From RGUW01 sp049421025 (GTDB lineage: Bacteria; Cyanobacteriota; Cyanobacteriia; PCC-6307; Cyanobiaceae), in the NCBI GenBank assembly GCA_049421025.1, contig JBMSMG010000039.1, forward strand, positions 1 to 15,130: a stretch of 15,130 bases of DNA, in the 5' to 3' direction. Of this stretch, positions 7,353 through 14,778 are shown piece by piece (the stretch's first letter is position 1; each line of letters opens with the position of its first letter). A program made the position numbers and the translations under genes. The notes below the pieces were generated by a model. It had not been told where the DNA came from. It saw only the letters and a list, made by a program, of their open reading frames with translations, and did no database searches.

Positions 7353-7934
7353 TTAGCAGCGCGCCTCGCTGGTTGCGCCATAGAGATTGTGCTCCTGGAT
7401 CAGCGACCACACGGCGGCTGGCAACTGATCAGCCGTGGGGTTTTGGCGCAGGTTGCTGCTGGCTGTAGCGGGAATGGGCAGCTCCAGCACTGCAACCTGT
7501 GCCCCCTGCTGGCGCAGGGCCGCCAGGGCCTCTGGCTGCACCGGACAACCTGCCCGCGGCACCACGGTGAGCTGGGCGCGGCGTAGCACCTGCTGCGCTT
7601 GGCGCCATTGCAAAATTTGGGGCACCAGGTCACTGCCGATCACAAACACCAGCTCAGCGCCCGGCCACTGCGCATGCGCCCGCTCCAGGGTGGTGATCGC
7701 CCAGGGGCTGCTGAGCTCCTGGCGCAGTTCGAGCTTTGGGTTGTCGATGGTTTCAACCAGAGCAGCGAGCAGTTGCTCGCGCTGGCAAAGCATTGCCCCG
7801 TGGCGCTTTTGGGGGTTGTCGCTGGCCCAGGTGAGCACCCGCGGGTAATGCTTGAGCAAGTGCTCAAGCAGCGCTTGGTGCCCCAGCGTCGGCGGGTCGG
7901 CGCTGGTGCCAAACAGGGCAATGACCTCGCCCAT
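7353..7934 (-). CDS. nadD: Nicotinate-nucleotide adenylyltransferase
   Basis: NadD transfers AMP from ATP to nicotinate mononucleotide, giving the substrate of NadE encoded just downstream. The protein has 193 residues, typical of NadD. The nucleotidyltransferase motif at the N-terminus is ALFGTSADPPTLGH (residues 6-19); the classical form is G-[ST]-F-D-P-x-H-x-G-H, so an alanine replaces the aromatic residue and Thr16 stands for the first His, a variant allowed in the [HT]-x-G-H signature. VFVIGSDLVPQILQW and the C-terminal ATASSNLRQ stretch complete the domain. The ATG at 7934 overlaps the GTPase stop in a TGATG; a longer in-frame start at 7985 would lie inside the GTPase gene and was rejected. 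An alternative would be a related cytidylyltransferase-like protein, but the nadE neighbour supports NadD. Confidence 0.92.
   Translation of the reverse strand: MGEVIALFGTSADPPTLGHQALLEHLLKHYPRVLTWASDNPQKRHGAMLCQREQLLAALVETIDNPKLELRQELSSPWAITTLERAHAQWPGAELVFVIGSDLVPQILQWRQAQQVLRRAQLTVVPRAGCPVQPEALAALRQQGAQVAVLELPIPATASSNLRQNPTADQLPAAVWSLIQEHNLYGATSEARC
7850..7869. repeat. Perfect 20-base inverted repeat inside nadD
   Basis: GCTTGAGCA (7850-7858) and TGCTCAAGC (7861-7869) are exact reverse complements with a two-base centre. The repeat encodes part of the LLEHLLKH helix of NadD. It may simply reflect repeated leucine codons, but it could form a hairpin in the mRNA about 70 bases into the gene. 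Confidence 0.6.
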
Positions 7935-9298
7935 CAAGGCAGCAGGGTGCGCAGGGGGGTGTTGCCCCCCGGCGGCTGCCAGCACTGCAGCCAGGCGCGT
8001 GCCGCGGGATCATGGCGGGCCAGGCGAGCGAGCAGGGCACCGGGTTTGGGGCCGCGCTGGCTGGTTTTGAGCAGTTCGGCAGCGGCCAGCTGACCGGTGC
8101 GGCGCGTGGTGTGCACCGCCAGTGCCGCCTGCGCCAGGGCCACGGGGGCGGCGGGTGCCAGGCTCAGCCCGCCGCTCAATGGCGCGGCCAATAGCAGCAG
8201 CTGGCGCACCGCGCCCAACAGCGCCTGCAGGCCCAGTTGCACCCCGCCCAGCAGGACGTTATGCCCTGAGAGCCTGCCCAACAGGGCGCGCGCGCCCTGG
8301 CTGTGCATGGGCAGCCCATACAGCTGGCATAGCTGCAGCACCAGGGCGGTGTCGCAGGCGATGCCACCGGCCAGATCGAGCAGCAGCAGCGGGTTGGCGG
8401 CTACGCCAGTGGCCTTGAGGGCAGCAAAGCGGCCAATCAGGCTCTGGGCCTGCTGGCGGCCCTGCCGCAGCCGCCCTTCGTGCAGGGCGCGGTGAAAGCG
8501 ATCGGCACTGCTCAGCGCCCCTAGGGCCAGCATCAACGGCCCCTGCTCGTTGAGTAGACCCATCAGGGTTTGGCGCAGGCGGTTGATGCGCGGTGCTGTG
8601 GTGGTGGTGCGCACGCGCCCATCGCTCAGCAGGGTGGGTTGGCGCGGTGCAGCGGCCACCGGCACGATCTCAACCTTGCTGAGGCCAGGCGGCAGCCTTC
8701 GGCGAATGCTGCCCAGCAGCTCCTGCTGCTGGGTGTCGCTCCAGCAGTCGCAGCGGTTCAGCACCAGCAGCAGCGGTTTGCCGCTGGCTGCCAGCTGCTC
8801 GAGCGCTTCAAGGTCGATCCGGGTCAGATCGCCATCGAGCACCAGCAGCACCAGATCGGCGTGCAGGGCCAGCCGTGCCGCCAGCCGCGCCCGGCCTGCG
8901 GCAGCGATTTCATCGATGCCAGGGGTGTCGACCAGCTCCACTGCGCCTAGACCATCGATCGCCAGCGGCCAGCCCTCGATCTGCTGCCGCCGGGTGCTGC
9001 CGTGGGCGACATCGGTGGCAAAGCGTTCTTGGCCCAGCAGAGCATTGAGCAGGCTCGATTTGCCCACCCCCACACGCCCGAACACGGCCAACCGCAACCG
9101 GCCCTGCTGCAGCCGCTCGAGCTGGGCATCGAGCAGCCGCAGCTGGCCGCCCAGCAGAGCGCGTTCGCGCGCGCCCAGCTTCAGTGAGCTGCGCCAGTGC
9201 TGCAGCAGCAGGCGGCAGCGCTCAGGTGTGGAGGGGACCGAGGCCAACGGCGGTGCCGCAGCGCAGACAAGCTGAGTTTGCCGTAGGAATGGGTGCAT
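7934..9298 (-). CDS. Era-like/DUF697-type GTP-binding protein
   Basis: A 454-residue GTPase with an N-terminal helical stretch, a G domain and a C-terminal DUF697-like region. G1 is GRVGVGKSS at 74-82, the probable G2 threonine lies in GSTRRQQ near 102, G3 is DTPG at 124-127 and G4 is NRCD at 181-184 (Arg where Lys is usual). The C-terminal half has the DUF697-like stretch NPLLLLDLAGGIACDTALVL (302-321) with LYGLPM, then hydrophobic segments around 345-395 that suggest membrane association. This domain pair occurs in cyanobacterial proteins of unknown role, loosely related to YcjF and dynamin-like GTPases. The start ATG at 9298 overlaps that of the divergent pepP; a TTG at 9247 is an alternative. 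The stop overlaps the nadD start by one base. Why a GTPase is coupled to NAD synthesis is not known. Confidence 0.85.
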   Translation of the reverse strand: MHPFLRQTQLVCAAAPPLASVPSTPERCRLLLQHWRSSLKLGARERALLGGQLRLLDAQLERLQQGRLRLAVFGRVGVGKSSLLNALLGQERFATDVAHGSTRRQQIEGWPLAIDGLGAVELVDTPGIDEIAAAGRARLAARLALHADLVLLVLDGDLTRIDLEALEQLAASGKPLLLVLNRCDCWSDTQQQELLGSIRRRLPPGLSKVEIVPVAAAPRQPTLLSDGRVRTTTTAPRINRLRQTLMGLLNEQGPLMLALGALSSADRFHRALHEGRLRQGRQQAQSLIGRFAALKATGVAANPLLLLDLAGGIACDTALVLQLCQLYGLPMHSQGARALLGRLSGHNVLLGGVQLGLQALLGAVRQLLLLAAPLSGGLSLAPAAPVALAQAALAVHTTRRTGQLAAAELLKTSQRGPKPGALLARLARHDPAARAWLQCWQPPGGNTPLRTLLP

Positions 9299-10643
9299 GC
9301 CGACCTCCCCCGCCTTGGATGCCCTGACTCAGCCGGCCGTGTTTGCCCAGCGGCGTGCTCGCTTCCTTGAGGGGCTGGGCGGGGCAGCGGCGGTGATTCC
9401 GGCGGCGCCGTTGGCGGTTCACCATGCCGATTGCGAGTGGCCATTCCGTCAGAACAGCGACTTCTGGTACCTCACCGGGTTTGACGAACCTGATGCGGTG
9501 GCGTTGCTGCTGCCCCATCGCCCCGAGGGCGAGCGTTTTGTGCTGTTTGTGCAGCCGCGCCAGGCCACCTCAGAGGTGTGGCATGGCTTTCGCTGGGGCA
9601 CCGAGGGGGCGGTCGAGCGCTTTGGCGCCGATCTGGCCCACCCGATTGAGGAGCTTCCCCAGCTCCTGGCCGACTACCTCAAGGGCGCCGACGGCATTGC
9701 CTTTCGCGTCGGCAAACACCCCAAAGTCGAGCCTCTGGTGATTGCCGCCTGGGCCGGCCAGCTCGATCGTGCGCCCCGCAACGGCCATGCCGCCCTGGGC
9801 CTTGTTGCACCCGATTCGCTGCTGCATGAGCTGCGCCTGCGCAAGAGCCCCGACGAGCTTGAGCGCCTGCGTGAGGCGGCGCGCATCTCGGCCGAAGCCC
9901 ATGAGCTGGCCCGTCAGGTGGCCAGGCCCGGGCTGTCTGAGCGCCAGGTGCAGGCGGTGATCGAGCAGCATTTTCTGGAGCAGGGGGCCCGCGGACCGGC
10001 CTATGGCTCGATCGTCGCGGGCGGCGATAACGCCTGCGTGCTGCATTACACCGCCAACAACGCCGTGCTCAAAGGCGGCGAGCTGCTGTTGATCGACGCG
10101 GGTTGTTCACTCAGCGACTATTACAACGGCGACATCACCCGCACCTTTCCGGTCGATGGTCGGTTCACGGGCGAGCAGCGCGCCCTCTATGAGCTGGTTT
10201 TGGCGGCTCAAGAGGCGGCTGTGGCTTCAGTGGCGCCGGGGTTCACCGCCGAGGGGGTCCATGAGACGGCGCTGCGGGTGCTGGTGGCTGGGTTGGTTGA
10301 GCTGGGCCTGTTGACCGGTGAACTCGACGGGCTGATCGAGCAGGGCGCCTACCGGCACCTCTACATGCACCGCACTGGTCATTGGCTGGGGCTCGATGTG
10401 CACGATGTGGGGGCTTACCGCCTGGGCGAACACCATGTGACGCTCGAGCCGGGCATGGTGCTCACGGTCGAGCCGGGGCTCTACGTGAGTGACCGCCTGC
10501 CCGTGCCCGAAGGGCAGCCCGCGATCGCTGAGCGCTGGAAAGGCATCGGCATCCGCATCGAAGACGATGTGGCCGTCAGCGAGCGCGGCCATGAGGTGCT
10601 CACTGCGGCAGCGCTCAAGAGCGCGTCGGCCATGGAGCGCTGA
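9297..10643 (+). CDS. pepP: Xaa-Pro aminopeptidase (aminopeptidase P, M24B)
   Basis: This metallopeptidase removes the N-terminal residue from peptides whose second residue is proline. It has 448 residues, with the N-terminal aminopeptidase-P domain (about 10-150, including FRQNSDFWYLTGFDEPDAV) and the C-terminal pita-bread catalytic domain. The dinuclear metal ligands can be placed: Asp267 in LLLIDAG, Asp279 in YYNGDITRTF, His362 in RTGHWLGLDVHD, Glu392 in TVEPGLY and Glu422 in GIRIEDD; His369 is the second active-site histidine. All are intact. The ATG at 9297 overlaps the start codon of the divergent GTPase gene, so its promoter must lie within that gene unless the true starts differ. It ends 17 bases from the convergent HAD gene with no visible terminator. 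Confidence 0.95.
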   Translation: MPTSPALDALTQPAVFAQRRARFLEGLGGAAAVIPAAPLAVHHADCEWPFRQNSDFWYLTGFDEPDAVALLLPHRPEGERFVLFVQPRQATSEVWHGFRWGTEGAVERFGADLAHPIEELPQLLADYLKGADGIAFRVGKHPKVEPLVIAAWAGQLDRAPRNGHAALGLVAPDSLLHELRLRKSPDELERLREAARISAEAHELARQVARPGLSERQVQAVIEQHFLEQGARGPAYGSIVAGGDNACVLHYTANNAVLKGGELLLIDAGCSLSDYYNGDITRTFPVDGRFTGEQRALYELVLAAQEAAVASVAPGFTAEGVHETALRVLVAGLVELGLLTGELDGLIEQGAYRHLYMHRTGHWLGLDVHDVGAYRLGEHHVTLEPGMVLTVEPGLYVSDRLPVPEGQPAIAERWKGIGIRIEDDVAVSERGHEVLTAAALKSASAMER

Positions 10644-10660
10644 GGCCAAGGCTGCTGGCT

Positions 10661-11473
10661 TCAGGGCGACTGCGTCTGCAGCAGCTCAAGCAACGGTTCA
10701 AGCGCTTCTGCGGTCTGCGGCACGACGGCATCGGCGCCGGCCTGGCTGAGGGCGCTTTCATAGCGAGTGCGCTGCTGCTCAAGCTGTGCCTCATGCAGAT
10801 GGGGCGGCGCCACGGCCAGGCTCACAAAGCGTTGCTGCGGTACCTGGGTGCGGGCATTGAGCACCGTCTGCACATCGGCCACCGTGTCGCCCAGATAGGC
10901 GATCGGCGGTGCTTGTGCGCCCAGTTCGCCGCCGCCGCAGCTGCTGAGCACTCTGGCGGCGAGCGTCAGCAGGCCGGTGGGGTCGGGCTTGTCGGGGGCA
11001 TCGCCCATGGCGATCAGCGGTGGGGCCTGCAGGCCAAGACGCTGCTCCAGCACAAAGCGCGCTGAGGGTGGCTCGGCGCCGCTGACAAACCCCCAGGCGA
11101 TGCCGGCGGCGTCAAGCTCGGCAAAGAAGCTGCGACTCACCAACAGCGGCTCATCGCCAATGAAGCCGCTCCAACAGGCCGGATCTCCAGCAGGATCGCC
11201 GCCAAAGTAAAAGCCGCTGAACACCTCGACCAGCGCATCAAAAGCCGGCAGGGGGGCAAAAGCGCGGCGCCTCAGCAGCTCCAGGCTTGCTTCCCAGTCG
11301 TTGTTCCAGTGCCCCTCACTTTTGAGGCTGTCGATCGTGGGCGGATCGGGGCGCCAACCGCTGTAGTGATGCACCGTTTCGGCCAGGGCTCTGCGGTAAC
11401 TGCCGCCGACATCGCGGATCACCCCGTCGATGTCGAGCAGCAGCAGGGCGCGGGGGCGAGTCGAGAGCGGCAG
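10661..11473 (-). CDS. HAD-superfamily hydrolase (TIGR01548-like), start unresolved
   Basis: The protein resembles the subfamily IA HAD proteins of the TIGR01548 type, common in cyanobacteria; the substrate is unknown. The family stretch VIRDVGGSYRRALAETV is followed by EGHWNNDWEASLELL, then SGAEPPSARFVLEQRLGL, the motif III region MGDAPDKPDP and the motif IV region AYLGDTVADV. The nucleophile motif DIDGV (11420-11434) is present in frame but lies upstream of or at the first normal start codon, a GTG at 11422, which would remove both aspartates. The frame stays open to a TAA at 11501-11503 with no ATG, GTG or TTG in between. I placed the start at a CTG (11473), which is a guess. Alternatives are another CTG, or a missing base in the G run at 11452-11456. 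It is divergent from the PSRP-3 gene. Confidence 0.7.
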   Translation of the reverse strand: MPLSTRPRALLLLDIDGVIRDVGGSYRRALAETVHHYSGWRPDPPTIDSLKSEGHWNNDWEASLELLRRRAFAPLPAFDALVEVFSGFYFGGDPAGDPACWSGFIGDEPLLVSRSFFAELDAAGIAWGFVSGAEPPSARFVLEQRLGLQAPPLIAMGDAPDKPDPTGLLTLAARVLSSCGGGELGAQAPPIAYLGDTVADVQTVLNARTQVPQQRFVSLAVAPPHLHEAQLEQQRTRYESALSQAGADAVVPQTAEALEPLLELLQTQSP

Positions 11474-11496
11474 CGGGAGCCAGGCAGTGCGGCTGG

Positions 11497-11502
11497 TAGG
11501 TT
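11497..11502 (+). promoter_or_regulatory. Possible -10 box of the PSRP-3 gene
   Basis: TAGGTT fits the TAnnnT form of a -10 element and lies 31 bases before the PSRP-3 start codon, which would give a leader of about 25 bases. No convincing -35 box is seen, and the assignment rests on position and this short match only. Confidence 0.3.
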
Positions 11503-11533
11503 AGTGGGCTGACTGTCTGTCACAAGCACATCC

Positions 11534-12019
11534 ATGCCAGCCACCGAAACCACCTTGGACGCGGCTCCTGGCGCTGCCATCGACGACGCGGCCGAGGCCA
11601 TCGGTGCCGCTGATGCTCCTGCTGCAGGGCGTCCGGTGATGCGTGGCGGCAGCGCCGCTTTGGCCACCGCCACCATCGATGAGGACGGCGTCCCTTCGGG
11701 ATACACCCCCAAAGCCGATGAGGGGCGCTTTCTGCTCAAGATTCTGTGGCTGCCTGACAACGTGGCCCTGGCCGTCGATCAGATCGTCGGCGGTGGCCCC
11801 AGCCCCCTGACGGCCTACTTCTTCTGGCCCCGTGAGGATGCCTGGGAAACTCTCAAGACCGAACTCGAGCGCAAGAGCTGGATCACCGACAACGAGCGCG
11901 TCGAGATCCTCAACAAGGCCACCGAGGTCATCAACTACTGGCAGGAAGAAGGTAAGGGCAAGAGCCTTGATGAGGCCAAGCTCAAGTTCCCCGATGTGAC
12001 GTTCTGCGGGACCGCCTGA
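11534..12019 (+). CDS. Ribosomal protein PSRP-3 / Ycf65
   Basis: This is the small-subunit ribosomal protein shared by cyanobacteria and chloroplasts (PSRP-3, Ycf65). The conserved domain covers about residues 65-160: GRFLLKILWLPDNVALAVDQ, then PLTAYFFWPREDAWETLK, then KSWITDNERVEILNKATEV and INYWQEE. The first 60 or so residues are an Ala/Asp-rich low-complexity extension (for example DAAPGAAIDDAAEAIGAADA) that the core family lacks; it is in frame, and a second start at Met36 (VMRGGS) lies inside it. The gene stands alone, divergent from the HAD gene, and is closed by its own strong terminator 52 bases after the stop. It has no clear Shine-Dalgarno sequence. Confidence 0.92.
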   Translation: MPATETTLDAAPGAAIDDAAEAIGAADAPAAGRPVMRGGSAALATATIDEDGVPSGYTPKADEGRFLLKILWLPDNVALAVDQIVGGGPSPLTAYFFWPREDAWETLKTELERKSWITDNERVEILNKATEVINYWQEEGKGKSLDEAKLKFPDVTFCGTA

Positions 12020-12070
12020 TCGGTTGTCCAAGCCGTTCAAGTTCTCTTTTCAACGCGTCTTCTTGATTGC

Positions 12071-12101
12071 AATCCCCTGATCATTGATCAGGGGATTTTT
12101 T
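12071..12101 (+). terminator. Rho-independent terminator of the PSRP-3 gene
   Basis: AATCCCCTGATC (12071-12082) pairs perfectly with GATCAGGGGATT (12086-12097) around a three-base loop, followed by T residues up to 12101. This is a 12-pair stem with a run of six T, a textbook intrinsic terminator. Confidence 0.93.
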
Positions 12102-12116
12102 GTTGTTGGCTCTGCT

Positions 12117-12150
12117 GCTGAGCGTGGTTTTGGTTTTGCATGCGCTCAGC
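12117..12150. repeat. Eight-base inverted repeat between two terminators
   Basis: GCTGAGCG (12117-12124) and CGCTCAGC (12143-12150) are exact reverse complements separated by an 18-base T/G-rich spacer. They lie in the 72-base gap between the PSRP-3 and atpDC terminators. No promoter or reading frame is evident there. Confidence 0.45.
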
Positions 12151-12173
12151 TCAGCGGTAGAACAGCCCTGCAC

Positions 12174-12203
12174 AAAAAAGCCCTGACCGATTGGCCAGGG
12201 CTT
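12174..12203 (-). terminator. Rho-independent terminator of the atpD-atpC operon
   Basis: Read on the minus strand, AAGCCCTGGCC (12203-12193) pairs with GGTCAGGGCTT (12188-12178) with one A-C mismatch and a four-base loop, followed by a T-run (A residues 12174-12179 on the plus strand). It starts 46 bases after the atpC stop and faces the PSRP-3 terminator. Confidence 0.88.
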
Positions 12204-12249
12204 GTTGTTCTATGGATTGGGCTGTGGCTGAGGTGCTTGAGACTCGTGC

Positions 12250-12654
12250 TCAGGCCTTGCTGGCTTGAAGCCGGGCTCTGGCCTGGTCAAGCGCCTGCTG
12301 AGCTTTGACCTTCTCGGCTGATGTGGGTTGGCCGTCAAACGCCGCAGCTGCTTGTTGAGCCGATTCGAAATCGGACTCAGCCGCCGCGGAGTCAATGGCG
12401 CTGCCCAGTTCTGCAGCGTTCACCAGAACGGTGACCGCGTTGTCTTCGACTTCTGCAAAGCCGCCCATCACGGCGATGGATGACCAGGCGTTGCCCTCGC
12501 GCACCCGAACCACACCACTGTCGAGAGCAGTCAGCATCGACACATGGCCCGTGAGAATGCCTAGTTGCCCAGAGGTGCTGGGCAAAATCACTTCATCGGC
12601 AGCGCCATCAAAGACGCTTTGATCGGGGGCGAGAACGCGCAGTGTGAGAGTCAT
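12250..12654 (-). CDS. atpC: F1F0 ATP synthase subunit epsilon
   Basis: Epsilon sits on the central stalk of F1 and restrains ATP hydrolysis when the proton gradient falls. Its 134 residues match cyanobacterial epsilon. The N-terminal beta-sandwich (about 1-85) begins MTLTLRVLAPDQSVFDGAAD and includes LPSTSGQLGILTGHVSMLTA and VMGGFAEVEDNAVTVLVN; the C-terminal helical hairpin (about 88-134) is Ala/Gln-rich (SAQQAAAAFDGQ, then AQQALDQARARLQ). It lies 25 bases after atpD on the same strand, the usual separate beta-epsilon operon of cyanobacteria, and is followed by an intrinsic terminator. Cyanobacterial papers often call it atpE. Confidence 0.97.
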   Translation of the reverse strand: MTLTLRVLAPDQSVFDGAADEVILPSTSGQLGILTGHVSMLTALDSGVVRVREGNAWSSIAVMGGFAEVEDNAVTVLVNAAELGSAIDSAAAESDFESAQQAAAAFDGQPTSAEKVKAQQALDQARARLQASKA

Positions 12655-12679
12655 GGTGGGGAGATCCGATCAGGCTTGA

Positions 12680-14140
<1,461 letters not shown>

Positions 14141-14166
14141 TTAAGGGAGAAGTCGCAGGACGCGCA

Positions 14167-14182
14167 GCGGGAACCTTCCCGC
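14167..14182. promoter_or_regulatory. Inverted repeat in the atpD leader
   Basis: GCGGGAA (14167-14173) and TTCCCGC (14176-14182) are exact reverse complements with a two-base centre, starting 26 bases upstream of the atpD start codon. In DNA it could be an operator; in RNA it would form a GC-rich hairpin just before the start. A possible minus-strand -10 element, TAAGGT, lies a little further upstream at about 14197-14202. No function is known to me. Confidence 0.45.
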
Positions 14183-14216
14183 CTTGAGCGGCGCAACCTT
14201 ACCACTGCACCCCACC

Positions 14217-14260
14217 GGTTGATCGCGGGTCGGTCGCTGGTCGGTCCCTGTTCGGTCAAC
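14217..14260 (+). repeat. Four 11-bp units upstream of groES
   Basis: Four successive 11-base units can be aligned: GGTTGATCGCG (14217), GGTCGGTCGCT (14228), GGTCGGTCCCT (14239) and GTTCGGTCAAC (14250). The hexamer TCGGTC recurs exactly at 14230, 14241 and 14252. The spacing is about one helical turn, and the array ends 15 bases before the putative groES -35 box. Confidence 0.65.
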
Positions 14261-14265
14261 CGCCC
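14250..14265 (+). promoter_or_regulatory. K-box-like element of groESL
   Basis: GTTCGGTCAACCGCCC matches the cyanobacterial groESL K-box, which I recall as GTTCGG-NNAN-CCNNAC, at all fixed positions except one (C for A near the end). The K-box has been reported as a light- and heat-responsive element upstream of groESL. The position, just upstream of the -35 box and CIRCE, fits. The consensus is from memory. Confidence 0.5.
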
Positions 14266-14275
14266 CGAACGGTGC

Positions 14276-14303
14276 TTGTGGCCTGGTGGAGAGCGCTCAT
14301 AAC
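14276..14303 (+). promoter_or_regulatory. Probable groESL promoter
   Basis: TTGTGG (14276-14281) and CATAAC (14298-14303), 16 bases apart, resemble a vegetative -35/-10 pair. The predicted transcription start, near 14310, would fall inside the CIRCE element, as expected for HrcA repression. The leader would be about 110 bases. Confidence 0.5.
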
Positions 14304-14330
14304 TTGGCACTCAAGGCGTGGGAGTGCCAA
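14304..14330. promoter_or_regulatory. CIRCE operator (HrcA binding site)
   Basis: TTGGCACTC (14304-14312), a nine-base spacer and GAGTGCCAA (14322-14330) form a perfect inverted repeat. It matches the CIRCE consensus TTAGCACTC-N9-GAGTGCTAA except for a symmetrical A-to-G/T-to-C change at the third position of each arm, so the dyad is preserved. HrcA is the known CIRCE repressor; its gene is not in this window. Confidence 0.95.
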
Positions 14331-14419
14331 CTCTCCGCCGCTGGCGTTTCGACGCCGCGACCCTGGCAGCGTCTTTGGCGCCATGCCAATGGTTTCGCCG
14401 TTTCACTCGAATTCCATCC

Positions 14420-14731
14420 ATGGCTGCTGTTTCCCTCAGCGTTTCCACCGTCAAGCCCCTGGGCGATCGCATCTTCATCAAGGTCTCTGAGTCCGAAGAG
14501 AAGACCGCCGGCGGCATCCTTCTGCCCGACACCGCCAAGGAAAAGCCCCAGGTGGGCGAGGTGGTGCAGGTGGGCCCCGGCAAGCGCAACGACGACGGCT
14601 CCCGTCAGGCTCCTGAAGTGAGCGTCGGCGACAAGGTGCTCTACAGCAAGTACGCCGGCACCGACATCAAGCTCGGCAGCGACGAGTACGTGCTCCTCTC
14701 CGAGAAGGACATCCTGGCTGTCGTCAACTGA
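14420..14731 (+). CDS. groES: Co-chaperonin GroES
   Basis: GroES is the heptameric lid of the GroEL folding chamber. The protein has 103 residues. The family signature near the N-terminus reads TVKPLGDRIFIKV; the mobile loop that contacts GroEL is SEEKTAGGILLPDTAKEK (about 25-42), with the GGILLP hydrophobic edge; and the C-terminal strand is DEYVLLSEKDILAVV. The ATG at 14420 was chosen because upstream in-frame codons back to 14318 overlap the end of CIRCE and encode nothing family-like. It is 47 bases before groEL in the same operon, under CIRCE control. Confidence 0.98.
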   Translation: MAAVSLSVSTVKPLGDRIFIKVSESEEKTAGGILLPDTAKEKPQVGEVVQVGPGKRNDDGSRQAPEVSVGDKVLYSKYAGTDIKLGSDEYVLLSEKDILAVVN

Positions 14732-14778
14732 GCCTCAACACCGTCTTCTAACAACCCCTACCGCGAGATTCGCCTCCC

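Noticed and set aside
11419..11760. A 113-codon minus-strand frame opposite the start of the PSRP-3 gene.
   Set aside because: Antisense to PSRP-3 with no domain. Only its last part matters, as the possible N-terminus of the HAD gene if a base is missing at 11452-11456.
12144..12165. Possible tRNA gene starting with a D-arm-like sequence.
   Set aside because: GCTC is not matched by the GAAC that follows, no anticodon stem or T-arm can be drawn, and the downstream bases are already used by the atpDC terminator.
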